Source of the DNA: an uncultured Gemmatimonadales bacterium
GTDB lineage: Bacteria; Gemmatimonadota; Gemmatimonadetes; Longimicrobiales; Gaopeijiaceae
Reading direction: 5' to 3'
NCBI GenBank assembly: GCA_937983085.1
Contig: CALJKZ010000588.1
Coordinates: forward strand, 1-5,549
Length of the DNA: 5,549 nt
The position numbers and the translations under genes are program-made. The notes under the pieces were generated by a model. It was not told the origin of the DNA. It made no database searches and saw nothing but the letters and a program-made list of their open reading frames with translations. Position 1 is the stretch's first letter, and each line of letters opens with the position of its first letter. This document shows positions 1 through 5,549 of the stretch, piece by piece.

Positions 1-11
1 ATGAACTCCAT
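1..11 (-). CDS. Start of a downstream gene, cut by the window edge (possible DUF1552 partner)
   Basis: An ATG at 11-9 opens a frame reading M-E-F and then runs off the left edge, so only three full codons are visible. The case for a real start is the AGGAG at 26-22, ten bases upstream, on the same strand and 47 bases after the stop of the preceding gene. From family knowledge, proteins with the DUF1592/DUF1588/DUF1585 set are very often followed by a DUF1552 protein, an exported protein of unknown function whose N-terminus often begins with a short M-x-F-I type sequence before a twin-arginine-like segment. The visible residues fit that, but three codons cannot identify a family. The product name is inference; the start itself is moderately supported. 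Confidence 0.42.
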
Positions 12-21
12 CGTCCCGAGT

Positions 22-26
22 CTCCT
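22..26 (-). promoter_or_regulatory. Ribosome binding site for the edge gene
   Basis: The minus strand reads AGGAG here, followed by ten bases and then ATG at 11-9. It is the best Shine-Dalgarno match next to any start in this window and is the main reason for calling a gene start at the edge. Confidence 0.45.
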
Positions 27-58
27 GATAAGTGGGAGCTTGCCTGGTTTCGCCTGCT

Positions 59-2488
59 CTACTGCCTGTCCTGCACCGCATCGTCGGCCACCCGCTCGGC
101 GGCGCGCTTCATGCGGAACGGGTCACTCTGTACGACCCCGATGATCAGGTCGGCCATCCTGTACTGACCATCGTCCTCGGCTTCCTCGACGATGGAGCGA
201 ATGGTGGGCTGATCGTAGTACTCGACCCTACGCGCCAAGGCGTAGGCCATGAAATTCTCAGTCAGCGACCTCATCAGCGGGATCGGCCGGCGCAACAAGG
301 CATCGGCGACCTGCTTCGGTGTCTGAATGGGATTGCCGTCGTAGAACTCACCACGGGTGTCGAGCGCCATTCCGTTCTCACGGACACGCCACTGCCCCGT
401 GACATCGAAGTTGTCCAGGGCCAGACCGATGGGGTCCATGAAGCGATGGCAGGAGTTGCAGGTCGGGTTGGCGCGGTGGATCTCCATGCGCTCCCGCGTG
501 GTGAGGCGCTTGCCTTCCTGCGTACCCTCCGTCTCGTCCAGATCCGGTACCCCCGGCGGCGGTGGCGGCGGTGGGGTCCCCATGAGGACCTCCATCACCC
601 ACTTGCCGCGTAACACGGGTGAGGTGCGGTTGGCCAAGGAGGTGAGCACGAGGACGCTGCCGTGGCCGAGTAGGCCGCTACGGACACCGTCCGTGTACTG
701 GACCTTCCGGAAGTGTCGGCCGGCGACGCCCTGCATGCCGTAGTGATTGGCCAGACGTTCGTTGACGAACGTGTAGTCGGCCTTCAACAGCTCGAGGGCG
801 TCACGGTTCTCCTTCACCAGATAGTTGAAGAAGAGCTCGGTCTCGCGATGCATGGCATCGGCGAGGGTCTCGTCGAAGTTCGGATAGAAGTTCGGATCCG
901 GTCGAACCTTGTAGAGGTCCTGGAGGCGCAGCCATTGGGCGGCGAAGCGCGTGCCCAGCGCCTCTGCGCGCGGGTCGGCGAGCATCCGCCGCGTCTGACG
1001 CTCCAGCTCGCGGGCGTCGTTCAGATCGTTCCTGCGTGCGACCTCGAGCAGCTCCTGATCCGGCGGCGTGCCCCAGAGGAAGAACGAGAGCCGTGAAGCC
1101 AGTTCCATGTCCTCGAGCTCGTAGATCTCCCCCGGATCGACCCCATCGGGCTCGCGCTCCAGGCGCAGCACGAAGAAGGGGCTGGCCAACGTGGCTTCGA
1201 GGGCATCCCTCACCCCGCGTTCGAAGCCACCCTTTTCATGGCCGGAGTGGTAGAACTCCATGAGACCCTCGACCTCGGCCTCGGTGGCCGGTCGCCGATA
1301 CGCCCTGGACGCCAGGTTGTCGAGGATGGTGCGTGCGCACGCCTCCTCCTCGGAGGCCTCGGTGGGCCGGCAGATGAAGATCTTCTGGCGGCTCGGCGTC
1401 TCGGAGATCCCGGTGGACTCGTACGGTCCGCCGACGATGAGCTCCTGGAGATGAGGAAGCGTCGTGATGCCGTCGCCACCCGATCCTCCGCCAGCCATGG
1501 ACCAGTCGTGGGGGCGGATCACGTCTTCGTACGGACCATCCGACCGACGGATGAACGCCGCCGACACGGCACGCTGACCGGCACGGACGAAGACGGGCTC
1601 GGTCCACAGCGCACCACCGCCACGTCCGTCCGCGGCCTCACCCGAGCGGGTATACGCCATGAGCGCAACGCGCCCGCCCTCGATGGAGATGTCGATGTCC
1701 TCGAAGCGCTCGCCACGGCCCGACGCGAAGGTCATCCCGAAGGAGTACATCCCGTCCACCGGGAACGAGTGGCGAACCGCCATGCCTCCGCGGGTCCCGT
1801 ACGGCGTGCCCGCCACGTGGTCCCAGGGGTGCTGGGACATGTACTGGGAGTTCCGGTACGTGACGTTGATCTCCGGAGCGTTCCGGTCGCCCACCGCCAT
1901 GCGGCTGATGTCCGAGGCGGCGTTGAGGTACGACTCGAGCAAGAGCGGCGACATCGACTGCACGTCCGCAATGTTGTCGAAGTTCGCGCTCATCTGATCG
2001 AGGGGCAGCCAGTCGCCGGCGTTCACCTCGAGGTCGAGGAGGTCACGAATGGCCTGCTCGTACTCCGGCCGGTTCAGACGCTGAAAGGTCCTGCGGCCAG
2101 GATTGGGGTCGTCCTCCGAGGCCTCGTCCATGACGTTCTCGAGGGTCTCGACGAACTGAAGCAGCGTATCCCCTTCGGGGGCCCGAACGCCCGGAGGTGG
2201 CATCATGCCGGCCCTGACCTTCCGGATCATTCGCTCGACGACCTCACGATCGTTCACCGCATCGGCGATGTCGAACTCTTCCAGCGAGAGGTTGCCCCGG
2301 AGACGCGAATCCGAGTGACATCGGACGCACGTTCCCTGAACGATCTCGTTGGGGTCGACATCGGCCGACGCGACCGCGGCGTGATCCGCCGACAGGACGC
2401 CTGACCTGGAGGTGTCGTACGTGGAAAGCTCGCCCACGAGCATGAGGACCATGCCGAGCGCGGCAGAGGTTACGACGAAGGGTTTCAT
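59..2488 (-). CDS. Exported c-type haem PSCyt/DUF1592-DUF1588-DUF1585 protein
   Basis: This 809-residue protein has the full architecture of the family first described in planctomycetes. In order: hydrophobic N-terminal export segment (about 4-19, no lipobox Cys); cytochrome-like domain with CVRCH at 54-58 and a likely distal Met in GMMPPPG (95-96); DUF1587 (about 135-193, RLNRPEYEQAIRDLL); a beta-rich stretch (about 205-315) resembling a carbohydrate-binding-like sandwich; DUF1595 (about 372-446, with ASRAYRRP and Cys 373/384); DUF1592 (about 456-583, LASRLSFFLWGTPPD); DUF1588 (about 598-697, with NRTSPVLRGKWV, seven prolines at 639-645, and CNSCH at 677-681 followed by MDPIGLALDNFD); and DUF1585 (about 716-787). 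Two haems c are therefore expected, placing it outside the cytoplasmic membrane, probably periplasmic. The reaction is unknown; electron transfer linked to oxidation of a polymer or small molecule is a guess. The first ATG is chosen because it supplies the export segment and has GGAG upstream; the stop is TAG. The domain assignment is secure, the function is not. Confidence 0.95.
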   Translation of the reverse strand: MKPFVVTSAALGMVLMLVGELSTYDTSRSGVLSADHAAVASADVDPNEIVQGTCVRCHSDSRLRGNLSLEEFDIADAVNDREVVERMIRKVRAGMMPPPGVRAPEGDTLLQFVETLENVMDEASEDDPNPGRRTFQRLNRPEYEQAIRDLLDLEVNAGDWLPLDQMSANFDNIADVQSMSPLLLESYLNAASDISRMAVGDRNAPEINVTYRNSQYMSQHPWDHVAGTPYGTRGGMAVRHSFPVDGMYSFGMTFASGRGERFEDIDISIEGGRVALMAYTRSGEAADGRGGGALWTEPVFVRAGQRAVSAAFIRRSDGPYEDVIRPHDWSMAGGGSGGDGITTLPHLQELIVGGPYESTGISETPSRQKIFICRPTEASEEEACARTILDNLASRAYRRPATEAEVEGLMEFYHSGHEKGGFERGVRDALEATLASPFFVLRLEREPDGVDPGEIYELEDMELASRLSFFLWGTPPDQELLEVARRNDLNDARELERQTRRMLADPRAEALGTRFAAQWLRLQDLYKVRPDPNFYPNFDETLADAMHRETELFFNYLVKENRDALELLKADYTFVNERLANHYGMQGVAGRHFRKVQYTDGVRSGLLGHGSVLVLTSLANRTSPVLRGKWVMEVLMGTPPPPPPPGVPDLDETEGTQEGKRLTTRERMEIHRANPTCNSCHRFMDPIGLALDNFDVTGQWRVRENGMALDTRGEFYDGNPIQTPKQVADALLRRPIPLMRSLTENFMAYALARRVEYYDQPTIRSIVEEAEDDGQYRMADLIIGVVQSDPFRMKRAAERVADDAVQDRQ
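446..460 (-). other. Second haem c attachment motif (CNSCH)
   Basis: The codons for residues 677-681 of the DUF1592-family protein read C-N-S-C-H. The motif sits in the DUF1588 part and is followed by R-F-M-D-P-I-G, the usual sequence after the haem site in this family. The Met two residues past the His is close and is probably structural rather than the distal haem ligand. Confidence 0.85.
554..574 (-). repeat. Seven-proline codon run in DUF1588 region
   Basis: Seven consecutive proline codons (CCA and CCG only) encode residues 639-645 between MGT and GVPDLDE. On the plus strand this appears as a GGC/GGT tandem triplet tract. A Pro-rich hinge at this point is common in the family. A run this long normally stalls ribosomes unless elongation factor P acts, and a triplet tract of this kind may vary in length between strains. 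Confidence 0.85.
2315..2329 (-). other. First haem c attachment motif (CVRCH)
   Basis: The codons for residues 54-58 read C-V-R-C-H, just after the export segment and a short linker. They are followed about 37 residues later by GMMPPPG, whose Met can serve as distal ligand. Together these mark a small N-terminal cytochrome c-like domain. Confidence 0.88.
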
Positions 2489-2498
2489 CCGGGTCCGG

Positions 2499-2504
2499 CT
2501 CCCA
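2499..2504 (-). promoter_or_regulatory. Ribosome binding site of the DUF1592-family gene
   Basis: TGGGAG on the minus strand lies ten bases before the ATG at 2488. It is a partial Shine-Dalgarno match at slightly long spacing. It supports the chosen first ATG over internal Met codons at residues 13 and 16, which would destroy the export segment. Confidence 0.45.
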
Positions 2505-2520
2505 GGAAATCTTTCAGATC

Positions 2521-2550
2521 AAAATACGGGTGCGGGCGTACGACTAACAA
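2521..2550 (-). promoter_or_regulatory. Candidate sigma70-type promoter for the haem-protein gene
   Basis: In the only real intergenic gap, the minus strand shows TTGTTA (2550-2545), 18 bases, then TATTTT (2526-2521). Each box matches four of six consensus positions. Initiation would fall near 2513, giving a leader of about 25 bases that includes the ribosome binding site. The AT-rich boxes stand out against the GC-rich surroundings. Matches this loose arise by chance, and the sigma factor preference of this organism is unknown. Confidence 0.28.
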
Positions 2551-2579
2551 GACACACGCCTACACCGATGTGTTGAGAT

Positions 2580-3368
2580 TCAGCGCCGAACCTGACGTTT
2601 CGTCCAGAATACGAGAACGCCGCACTGGTTGAATGAACCGAACTCGATGGGGAGGCTGGACACCCCTCGATGGACCTCCATGGCGTACACGGTTTCCAGG
2701 GGCACGAGCTCGTCGAGGCGCATGCTGGTCCCGGCCCACGTGGCTCTCGTGCCGTCCACCATGAGCGTGGGAACGCAGTAGCCGTTCTTTCCCCGGAGCA
2801 GCAGCCGTTCGCCATCGACGGGATCGATACGCATGCGGACGCCCGAGAGACCCTGAATCATGTCGATGGCACGGGTGGCCGTCGCATCGGCGACATCGGC
2901 AGGCGAGAAGTACGTTCCCACACCACTCTGCATCCGCCGATAGAAGCCGTTTCGTACGAGTTCCGGGGCCTCCACCAGGCTCTCCACCATGACCCCCGCG
3001 ATGGAGAGGGGCGCCGGCCACAGCCGGAACTCGACGGACATCTCCCCTCCCCCGCCGAGCTCGAACAGCCCGACCCGGGTCGCCTTGTACCCGAGTGCCG
3101 CGGCTTCCAGCAGGTAGCTTCCGGCCTCTCCTGCCGTGACTTCGAAGAACCCCGCCTCGTCGGTGAGGGCCGCGGACACAGAGTCGCCGGCCGCCGAGAC
3201 CATGACAACGTGCCCGAGGGCGATGGGTTCGTCGGACTGGAACTCCAGGAGGCGCCCGCGGATGGTCTGGGCCGTGGCGTCGGACACCATCACGAAGAGC
3301 CCCGTGACGGCAGCCAGCGCCCACCGGACGCCCGACCCGCCGCGCACACAGGACTCCGTCGTCGTCAT
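2580..3368 (-). CDS. Exported carboxypeptidase-regulatory-like/TonB-plug-like protein without a barrel
   Basis: This 262-residue protein has a signal peptide (hydrophobic core about 16-28, likely cleavage A-T-A|Q after residue 33). A beta-sandwich of the carboxypeptidase regulatory-like type follows (about 36-118: IRGRLLEFQSDEPIALGHV, then LTDEAGFFEV and LEAAALGYKATRVG). A TonB-dependent-receptor plug-like domain occupies about 138-258, with GFYRRMQSGVGTYFSPADV, IDMIQGLSGVRMR, VDGTRA, the segment VYAMEVHRG and the ending CGVLVFWTKR. It stops where a receptor would begin its 22-strand barrel. Only two Cys remain in the mature chain (198, 249). Both lie in plug segments and could form a disulfide. 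The architecture recurs in Gemmatimonadota-type genomes; its role is not established. It may be a periplasmic adaptor or binding protein using the plug fold, which is inference. The ATG overlaps the stop of the upstream amidohydrolase gene, and no clear Shine-Dalgarno is visible, so translation is probably coupled. The stop is TGA. Confidence 0.88.
   Translation of the reverse strand: MTTTESCVRGGSGVRWALAAVTGLFVMVSDATAQTIRGRLLEFQSDEPIALGHVVMVSAAGDSVSAALTDEAGFFEVTAGEAGSYLLEAAALGYKATRVGLFELGGGGEMSVEFRLWPAPLSIAGVMVESLVEAPELVRNGFYRRMQSGVGTYFSPADVADATATRAIDMIQGLSGVRMRIDPVDGERLLLRGKNGYCVPTLMVDGTRATWAGTSMRLDELVPLETVYAMEVHRGVSSLPIEFGSFNQCGVLVFWTKRQVRR
3365..3368 (-). other. ATGA stop-start overlap
   Basis: The minus strand reads ATGA: the TGA ends the amidohydrolase gene and the ATG starts the plug-like protein. 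With no evident ribosome binding site in the 20 bases before it, re-initiation by ribosomes finishing the first gene is the likely mechanism. This ties the two products to one transcript and to linked expression levels. Confidence 0.85.
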
Positions 3369-5549
3369 CGGCCTGGGCGTTGGAGCAACTCTTCCACGGT
3401 GTAGGCCCTCCCGTCGCTGATGACGTGCCGCACATCCCGGACGGCGCGGATGTCGGCCAGGGGGTCGCCGCCCACCACCACCAGGTCGGCGAGGTGACCG
3501 GCCTCCACGCGCCCGAGAGCATGTCCGTACCCCATGGCATCCGCCGAGATCGCCGTGGTCGCCCGGAGGACGTCCAACGGGGTCATGCCGCCGTACTGCA
3601 CCAGGATCTGCATCTCGGCCACCAAGGAGATTCCCGCCGGGTTGATGGGTGCGTCGGTGCCCACCACCACCACCCCTCCCTGCTCCACGATACGTCGCGC
3701 CAGGGAGGCCATGTCACGGACCAGGCGTCGACGGACGTCGAGCCCCTCGGTGTCGCCGTCGCTCGGCGGGCGCCGCATGCCGAAAGCCTCCAGGCGGACG
3801 TCATCCCCCAGGGAGGCATCGTCTTGGGCCACGACGGCGTAGCCGCCGTAGATGCCCACGGTGGGGGTGAGCGTCATGTCCGACGCTGCGAGGAGGCCCA
3901 CGACGTCCTGGTAGCTCCGGTTGAGTTCCGAGACCTTCGGTGAGTACCCCCGCCTGCTGGTGCCTTTCACGTGCTCGACACCGTCGGCCCCGTAGGCGAC
4001 CCCCGGATAGAGCTCGTGGGACGTCACCGGCATGCCCAAGGCGTGCGATTCGTCGATGACCCGCCGCTGAACCGGATCGGAGAGACGCACGTACGTCTTC
4101 AGCAGGTCGAAGTCGAGGTCCCGGGCCTGATCCAAGGCCAGGTCCACCTGTCCGTGGGAGGTGAGGGCCGGCGCGCCTCCGTAGTAGATCCGGCTTCCGT
4201 CGATGGTGCTCCCCGTGCCGAACATCCTCGGCTCGATGCGGCGGCCCACCGCCCTCGATTCGCGCACCTCCACCATCTCGTAGGGGTCGGCGGAGGGCGT
4301 GCGGACCGTGGTCACTCCGTAGGAGAGCCACTGACGCCCGACATGCTCGCCGGCTCCCAGACCTCCGTGCATGTGCATCTCGATGAGACCCGGCATCACG
4401 ACACCGTCAGAGGCGTCGAGGACCTCGCCGTCGTGGAGTTCGGCCGCATGGTCCGTGACCCGGACGATGCGGTTGCCCTCGATGACGATGTCGACGTCGC
4501 GTCGGAGGGTGGGGCCCATTCCGTCGAACATGCGGCCGGCGTGGACGACATAGCGGCCCTCGGGAACGACGCGTGTCCAGGTGAGCGGCACCGGGACGTC
4601 CTCGACGGCGCCACTCTCCACCGAGATCCGCCGAAGCCGGTCCGTCGTGAGATAGAGGAGGTAACGGCCGTCGCCGGACCACGACGGATCGGACGACTGC
4701 TCGTTGTTCATCCTACGGGCGGGGCCGGCGGGGTCGCCCGACTCGGAAACGGGTTGGACCCAGAGCACTCCGGATGCGATGTACGCGACGTGCCGCCCGT
4801 CGGGCGACCACACGGGTCCGTCGGTGCCACGGCTGGCGAAGGAGCCGTGGCGGGCGAAGTCGAGCCATCGCTCCCCTTCCTGGACCCCAGGACCCTCCCA
4901 CGAGTCCAGATCGTCCTGGGAGATGGGGCGGGCGACGGGCAGCGAAAGCGGTCGGTTCACACCCTCCCGGAAGCGCGTGGAGTATCGATCGAGGGCGGAT
5001 ACCACCACCCGCTGGCCGTCGGGGGACCAGGTGGGCCGACCGGGGCTGTTGAGTCCCGAACGGACGGTTCGCACCTCTTCCGTCTCGAAGTCCAGAACAC
5101 GCACGCCGCCATCCCCGAACCCACCGCCGACATACGCGATCTCCCTGCCGTCAGGGGACCACGCGGGCATACCTCCTCCGTCGGTGGTGAGGCGCCGGTG
5201 CTCGGTCGAGCCGACCTGGGCGAGGTACAGGTTCGTCGCGCCGTCCCGGTCCGACGCGTAGACGAATCGCCGTCCGTCCGGAGCCCACGCCGCGTCGACC
5301 TCCACGAAGGGATCGTCGGTGAGACGCTCGGGCGCCGCCCCGATCTTCATGTACCAGAGGTCGCCCAGTGCCGAGAAGAGCACCGACTCGCCGTCGGGCG
5401 AAAGGGCCGGAGACACGATCCCGCGCACGGGAGCCGGCCCCGACGGGTCGAAGCTCCGAAGCCGCTTTCGGTACACCGGTCGGTTCAGCGTCACGACGGC
5501 CGAGAAGTCGATGGAGGGTTCGCGTCCGCCGGCGGCCGGACGCGGGCGG
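3365..5549 (-). CDS. TolB-like propeller/amidohydrolase fusion, 5' end outside the window
   Basis: The frame is open to the right edge. A GTG at 5494 could be read as a start, but the 18 codons before it (including EPSIDFSAVV) continue a protein sequence typical of the family, so the gene is partial. Numbering from that GTG, 709 residues are visible. PD40/TolB-type repeats come first (six, about 31-290), with signatures such as WSPDGREIAY and WSPDGRHVAY. A linker (VVHAGRMFDG) leads into the composite amidohydrolase domain (about 315-700). Its metal set looks complete: HMH (374, 376), Lys 466 in LLKTYVR, His 493 in TSHE, His 508 in VEHVKG and Asp 614 in VGTDAP. It ends with GRVEAGHLADLVVVGGDPL. 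Such enzymes hydrolyse amide or related bonds, often in peptides or cyclic amides; the substrate is unknown. The visible part has no Cys. Family members run to roughly 1,000 residues with a signal peptide, so about 300 residues are probably missing. Periplasmic location is inferred. Confidence 0.93.
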   Translation of the reverse strand, partial: RPRPAAGGREPSIDFSAVVTLNRPVYRKRLRSFDPSGPAPVRGIVSPALSPDGESVLFSALGDLWYMKIGAAPERLTDDPFVEVDAAWAPDGRRFVYASDRDGATNLYLAQVGSTEHRRLTTDGGGMPAWSPDGREIAYVGGGFGDGGVRVLDFETEEVRTVRSGLNSPGRPTWSPDGQRVVVSALDRYSTRFREGVNRPLSLPVARPISQDDLDSWEGPGVQEGERWLDFARHGSFASRGTDGPVWSPDGRHVAYIASGVLWVQPVSESGDPAGPARRMNNEQSSDPSWSGDGRYLLYLTTDRLRRISVESGAVEDVPVPLTWTRVVPEGRYVVHAGRMFDGMGPTLRRDVDIVIEGNRIVRVTDHAAELHDGEVLDASDGVVMPGLIEMHMHGGLGAGEHVGRQWLSYGVTTVRTPSADPYEMVEVRESRAVGRRIEPRMFGTGSTIDGSRIYYGGAPALTSHGQVDLALDQARDLDFDLLKTYVRLSDPVQRRVIDESHALGMPVTSHELYPGVAYGADGVEHVKGTSRRGYSPKVSELNRSYQDVVGLLAASDMTLTPTVGIYGGYAVVAQDDASLGDDVRLEAFGMRRPPSDGDTEGLDVRRRLVRDMASLARRIVEQGGVVVVGTDAPINPAGISLVAEMQILVQYGGMTPLDVLRATTAISADAMGYGHALGRVEAGHLADLVVVGGDPLADIRAVRDVRHVISDGRAYTVEELLQRPGR
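4625..5404 (-). repeat. Six PD40/TolB beta-propeller repeats
   Basis: Six repeats with the core (W/L)S-x-DG or WAPDG begin near codons for residues 31, 70, 112, 156, 229 and 272 of the amidohydrolase fusion. At DNA level each leaves a related motif resembling CCGTCGGGGGACCA on the plus strand, near 5391, 5274, 5147, 5016, 4797 and 4668. Spacing is about 39-44 residues, except 73 between the fourth and fifth. That longer interval holds YSTRFREGVNRPL and may be a degenerate blade or a loop over the propeller face. More blades are likely upstream of the window. Confidence 0.85.

Noticed and set aside
22..38. Possible terminator hairpin after the haem-protein gene
   Set aside because: CTCC and GGAG can pair, but the stem is only four base pairs with a nine-base loop and no T tract. 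One arm is better explained as the ribosome binding site of the next gene.
32..613. Plus-strand open frame of 193 codons near the left edge
   Set aside because: It is antisense to the DUF1588/DUF1585 coding part and runs against the single direction of all supported genes. It has no ribosome binding site or domain signature.
1238..2404. Plus-strand open frame of 388 codons
   Set aside because: It lies wholly antisense to the haem-protein gene, whose motifs and domains are unmistakable. Its translation is Arg/Gly/Val/His-rich with no recognisable domain, as expected for the opposite strand of a GC-rich gene.
2552..2574. Possible terminator after the plug-like gene
   Set aside because: ACAC-CGAT-GTGT gives a four-base-pair stem, with competing pairing to neighbouring CA repeats. 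It lacks both stability and a following T run on the minus strand.
2560..3540. Minus-strand open frame of 326 codons overlapping the plug-like and amidohydrolase genes
   Set aside because: It is another frame of the same strand. The product is Arg/Gly-rich low-complexity sequence that would overlap two well-supported genes.
4704..5261. Plus-strand open frame of 185 codons
   Set aside because: It is antisense to the propeller repeats. Its recurring PSGDH/PSGDQ pattern is simply the complement of the WSPDG repeat codons, not an independent repeat protein.
5494..5494. GTG as the translation start of the amidohydrolase gene
   Set aside because: The frame stays open upstream with protein-like residues (PSIDFSAVV), and no Shine-Dalgarno precedes the GTG. 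A start here would leave the hydrolase without a signal peptide and with a shortened propeller region.

Overview
This GC-rich window carries three long, tightly packed genes, all on the minus strand, and probably the first codons of a fourth at the left edge. In transcription order (right to left) they are: a secreted-type TolB-propeller/amidohydrolase fusion that enters from beyond the right edge (5549-3365); a small exported protein with a carboxypeptidase-regulatory-like domain and a TonB-plug-like domain but no beta-barrel (3368-2580); and an 809-residue PSCyt/DUF1587-DUF1595-DUF1592-DUF1588-DUF1585 protein with two CxxCH haem-binding motifs (2488-59). After 47 bases a new ATG with a good AGGAG site (11-9) starts a reading frame that leaves the window. 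Its first residues, MEF, and its position suggest the DUF1552 protein that usually follows this family.

The gene content points to a free-living, GC-rich bacterium with a heavily elaborated cell envelope. Gemmatimonadota is my best guess, with Acidobacteriota or a planctomycete-like lineage as alternatives. PD40-amidohydrolase fusions, barrel-less 'regulatory domain plus plug' proteins and DUF1592/DUF1552 pairs are all common in those groups. This is inference from protein style, not from a marker gene.

The first two genes overlap by four bases (ATGA) and are almost certainly one translationally coupled unit. A 91-base, AT-richer gap then precedes the haem-protein gene. It holds a plausible promoter (TTGTTA-N18-TATTTT) and a weak ribosome binding site, so the haem protein may start its own transcript together with the gene downstream. 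All three full or near-full products look exported (signal peptides on two, the third cut off before its N-terminus), so the common theme is periplasmic or outer-envelope work. No shared pathway can be proved from the sequence.

I found no tRNA or rRNA gene, CRISPR array, insertion sequence, attachment site or convincing terminator. All plus-strand open frames look like antisense shadows of the three genes. The window reads as ordinary core or semi-core sequence; the least understood element is the small plug-only protein.
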